Shown here piece after piece: positions 30,096 to 30,295 of a DNA stretch of 30,295 nt. This stretch comes from an uncultured Clostridia bacterium. GTDB lineage: Bacteria; Bacillota; Clostridia; Oscillospirales; Acutalibacteraceae. A program made the translations under genes and the position numbers. Where the stretch lies: the NCBI GenBank assembly GCA_946539105.1, contig CAMNHG010000007.1, positions 1 through 30,295 of the forward strand, in the 5' to 3' direction. Position 1 is the stretch's first letter, and the number at the start of each line of letters is the position of its first letter. The notes beneath the pieces are model-generated. The model was not told where the DNA came from. It saw nothing but the letters and a program-made list of their open reading frames with translations, and ran no database searches.

Positions 30096-30295
30096 CTACT
30101 TCGCTTTTGCAAAACGCTTCCGGCTTGCCCATAGCTTTGCAATCAAACTCGACAGCACGATTAAAACTGCTCCAATCAGATAAATGACCGGCCAAGGGAA
30201 GCTGACTTCAAACAAATAGCAGACAACGCAATCCAAAAATCCGAGAATGCACCAGTGGATAAAGTAGATTGATGTAATGTTGCGGCTCATATCTA
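30096..30295 (-). CDS. Membrane acyltransferase (acyltransferase_3-like), C-terminal part
   Basis: Only the last 66 or so residues lie in the window, and the frame stays open to the right edge. SRNITSIYFIHWCILGFLD is the typical last conserved block of acyltransferase_3 (OafA/NodX-type) proteins, followed by two membrane helices (VVCYLFEVSFPWPVIYLIGA, VLIVLSSLIAKLW) and a basic tail. These enzymes O-acetylate surface sugars. The start lies outside the window. Confidence 0.65.
   Translation of the reverse strand, partial: DMSRNITSIYFIHWCILGFLDCVVCYLFEVSFPWPVIYLIGAVLIVLSSLIAKLWASRKRFAKAK

Noticed and set aside
1..30295. CRISPR array
   Set aside because: No regularly spaced direct repeats of 25-40 bases occur; the three small-ORF copies are kilobases apart.

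Overview
The window looks like chromosomal DNA of a low-to-mid-GC Firmicute of the class Clostridia, probably Ruminococcaceae/Oscillospiraceae. The reasons are GGAGG-type ribosome binding sites, clean TTGACA/TATAAT promoters with 17-base spacers, U-tract terminators, lipoprotein signals, and gene families typical of gut clostridia (GPH symporter, LuxS, 4Fe-4S aldo/keto reductase, FGGY kinase with GtrA, MBOAT with SGNH partner). The assignment is an inference; no rRNA or other taxonomic marker is present.

Region 1 (1-6250, plus strand) holds accessory metabolic genes: a cupin with a frameshifted N-terminus, sfsA, a two-gene chromate transporter, a left-handed beta-helix acetyltransferase, and a tight HAD phosphatase / FGGY sugar kinase / GtrA operon. 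A small basic ORF with its downstream sequence occurs in three copies: an inactivated copy before chrA, a 3' half fused to the end of the second chrA gene, and an intact copy at 12467 before a GNAT gene. The two acetyltransferases that follow copies 2 and 3 are each followed by a short overlapping ORF beginning MxxFxKKYKV. A palindrome-plus-promoter module is also shared by 168-233 and 12317-12362. Together these suggest a repeated cassette with variable cargo.

Region 2 (6250-10130) is an AT-rich island: two hairpin or MITE-like repeats, a decayed gene, the 3' part of a tRNA-Asn, then minus-strand genes for an AbiD/AbiF-type HEPN protein, a lipoprotein and an S24 repressor, with a divergent Cro-like gene. 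The Abi gene has a consensus promoter, a structured leader of about 74 nt and an intrinsic terminator that ends against its start codon. This is the layout of an RNA-antitoxin/Abi-toxin module and is the strongest lead for an undescribed system. No integrase or phage structural gene is seen.

Region 3 (10134-16880) has a CASTOR/POLLUX-type ion channel, the GNAT cassette, a DUF4405-like membrane protein, an HD alarmone-hydrolase-like gene paired with an ADP-ribosylglycohydrolase, and a serine hydrolase lipoprotein.

Region 4 (16986-29820) looks like ordinary chromosome: an O-acylation operon (MBOAT, SGNH protein, membrane protein), a flavodoxin-like protein, a ferredoxin-type aldo/keto reductase, a GPH symporter, a membrane protein, luxS, a DUF308-like protein, two tandem acetolactate decarboxylases (one a predicted lipoprotein), a flavodoxin, and an SGNH hydrolase fused to a GNAT domain. 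The right edge carries the end of a membrane acyltransferase and what looks like a decayed gene remnant.
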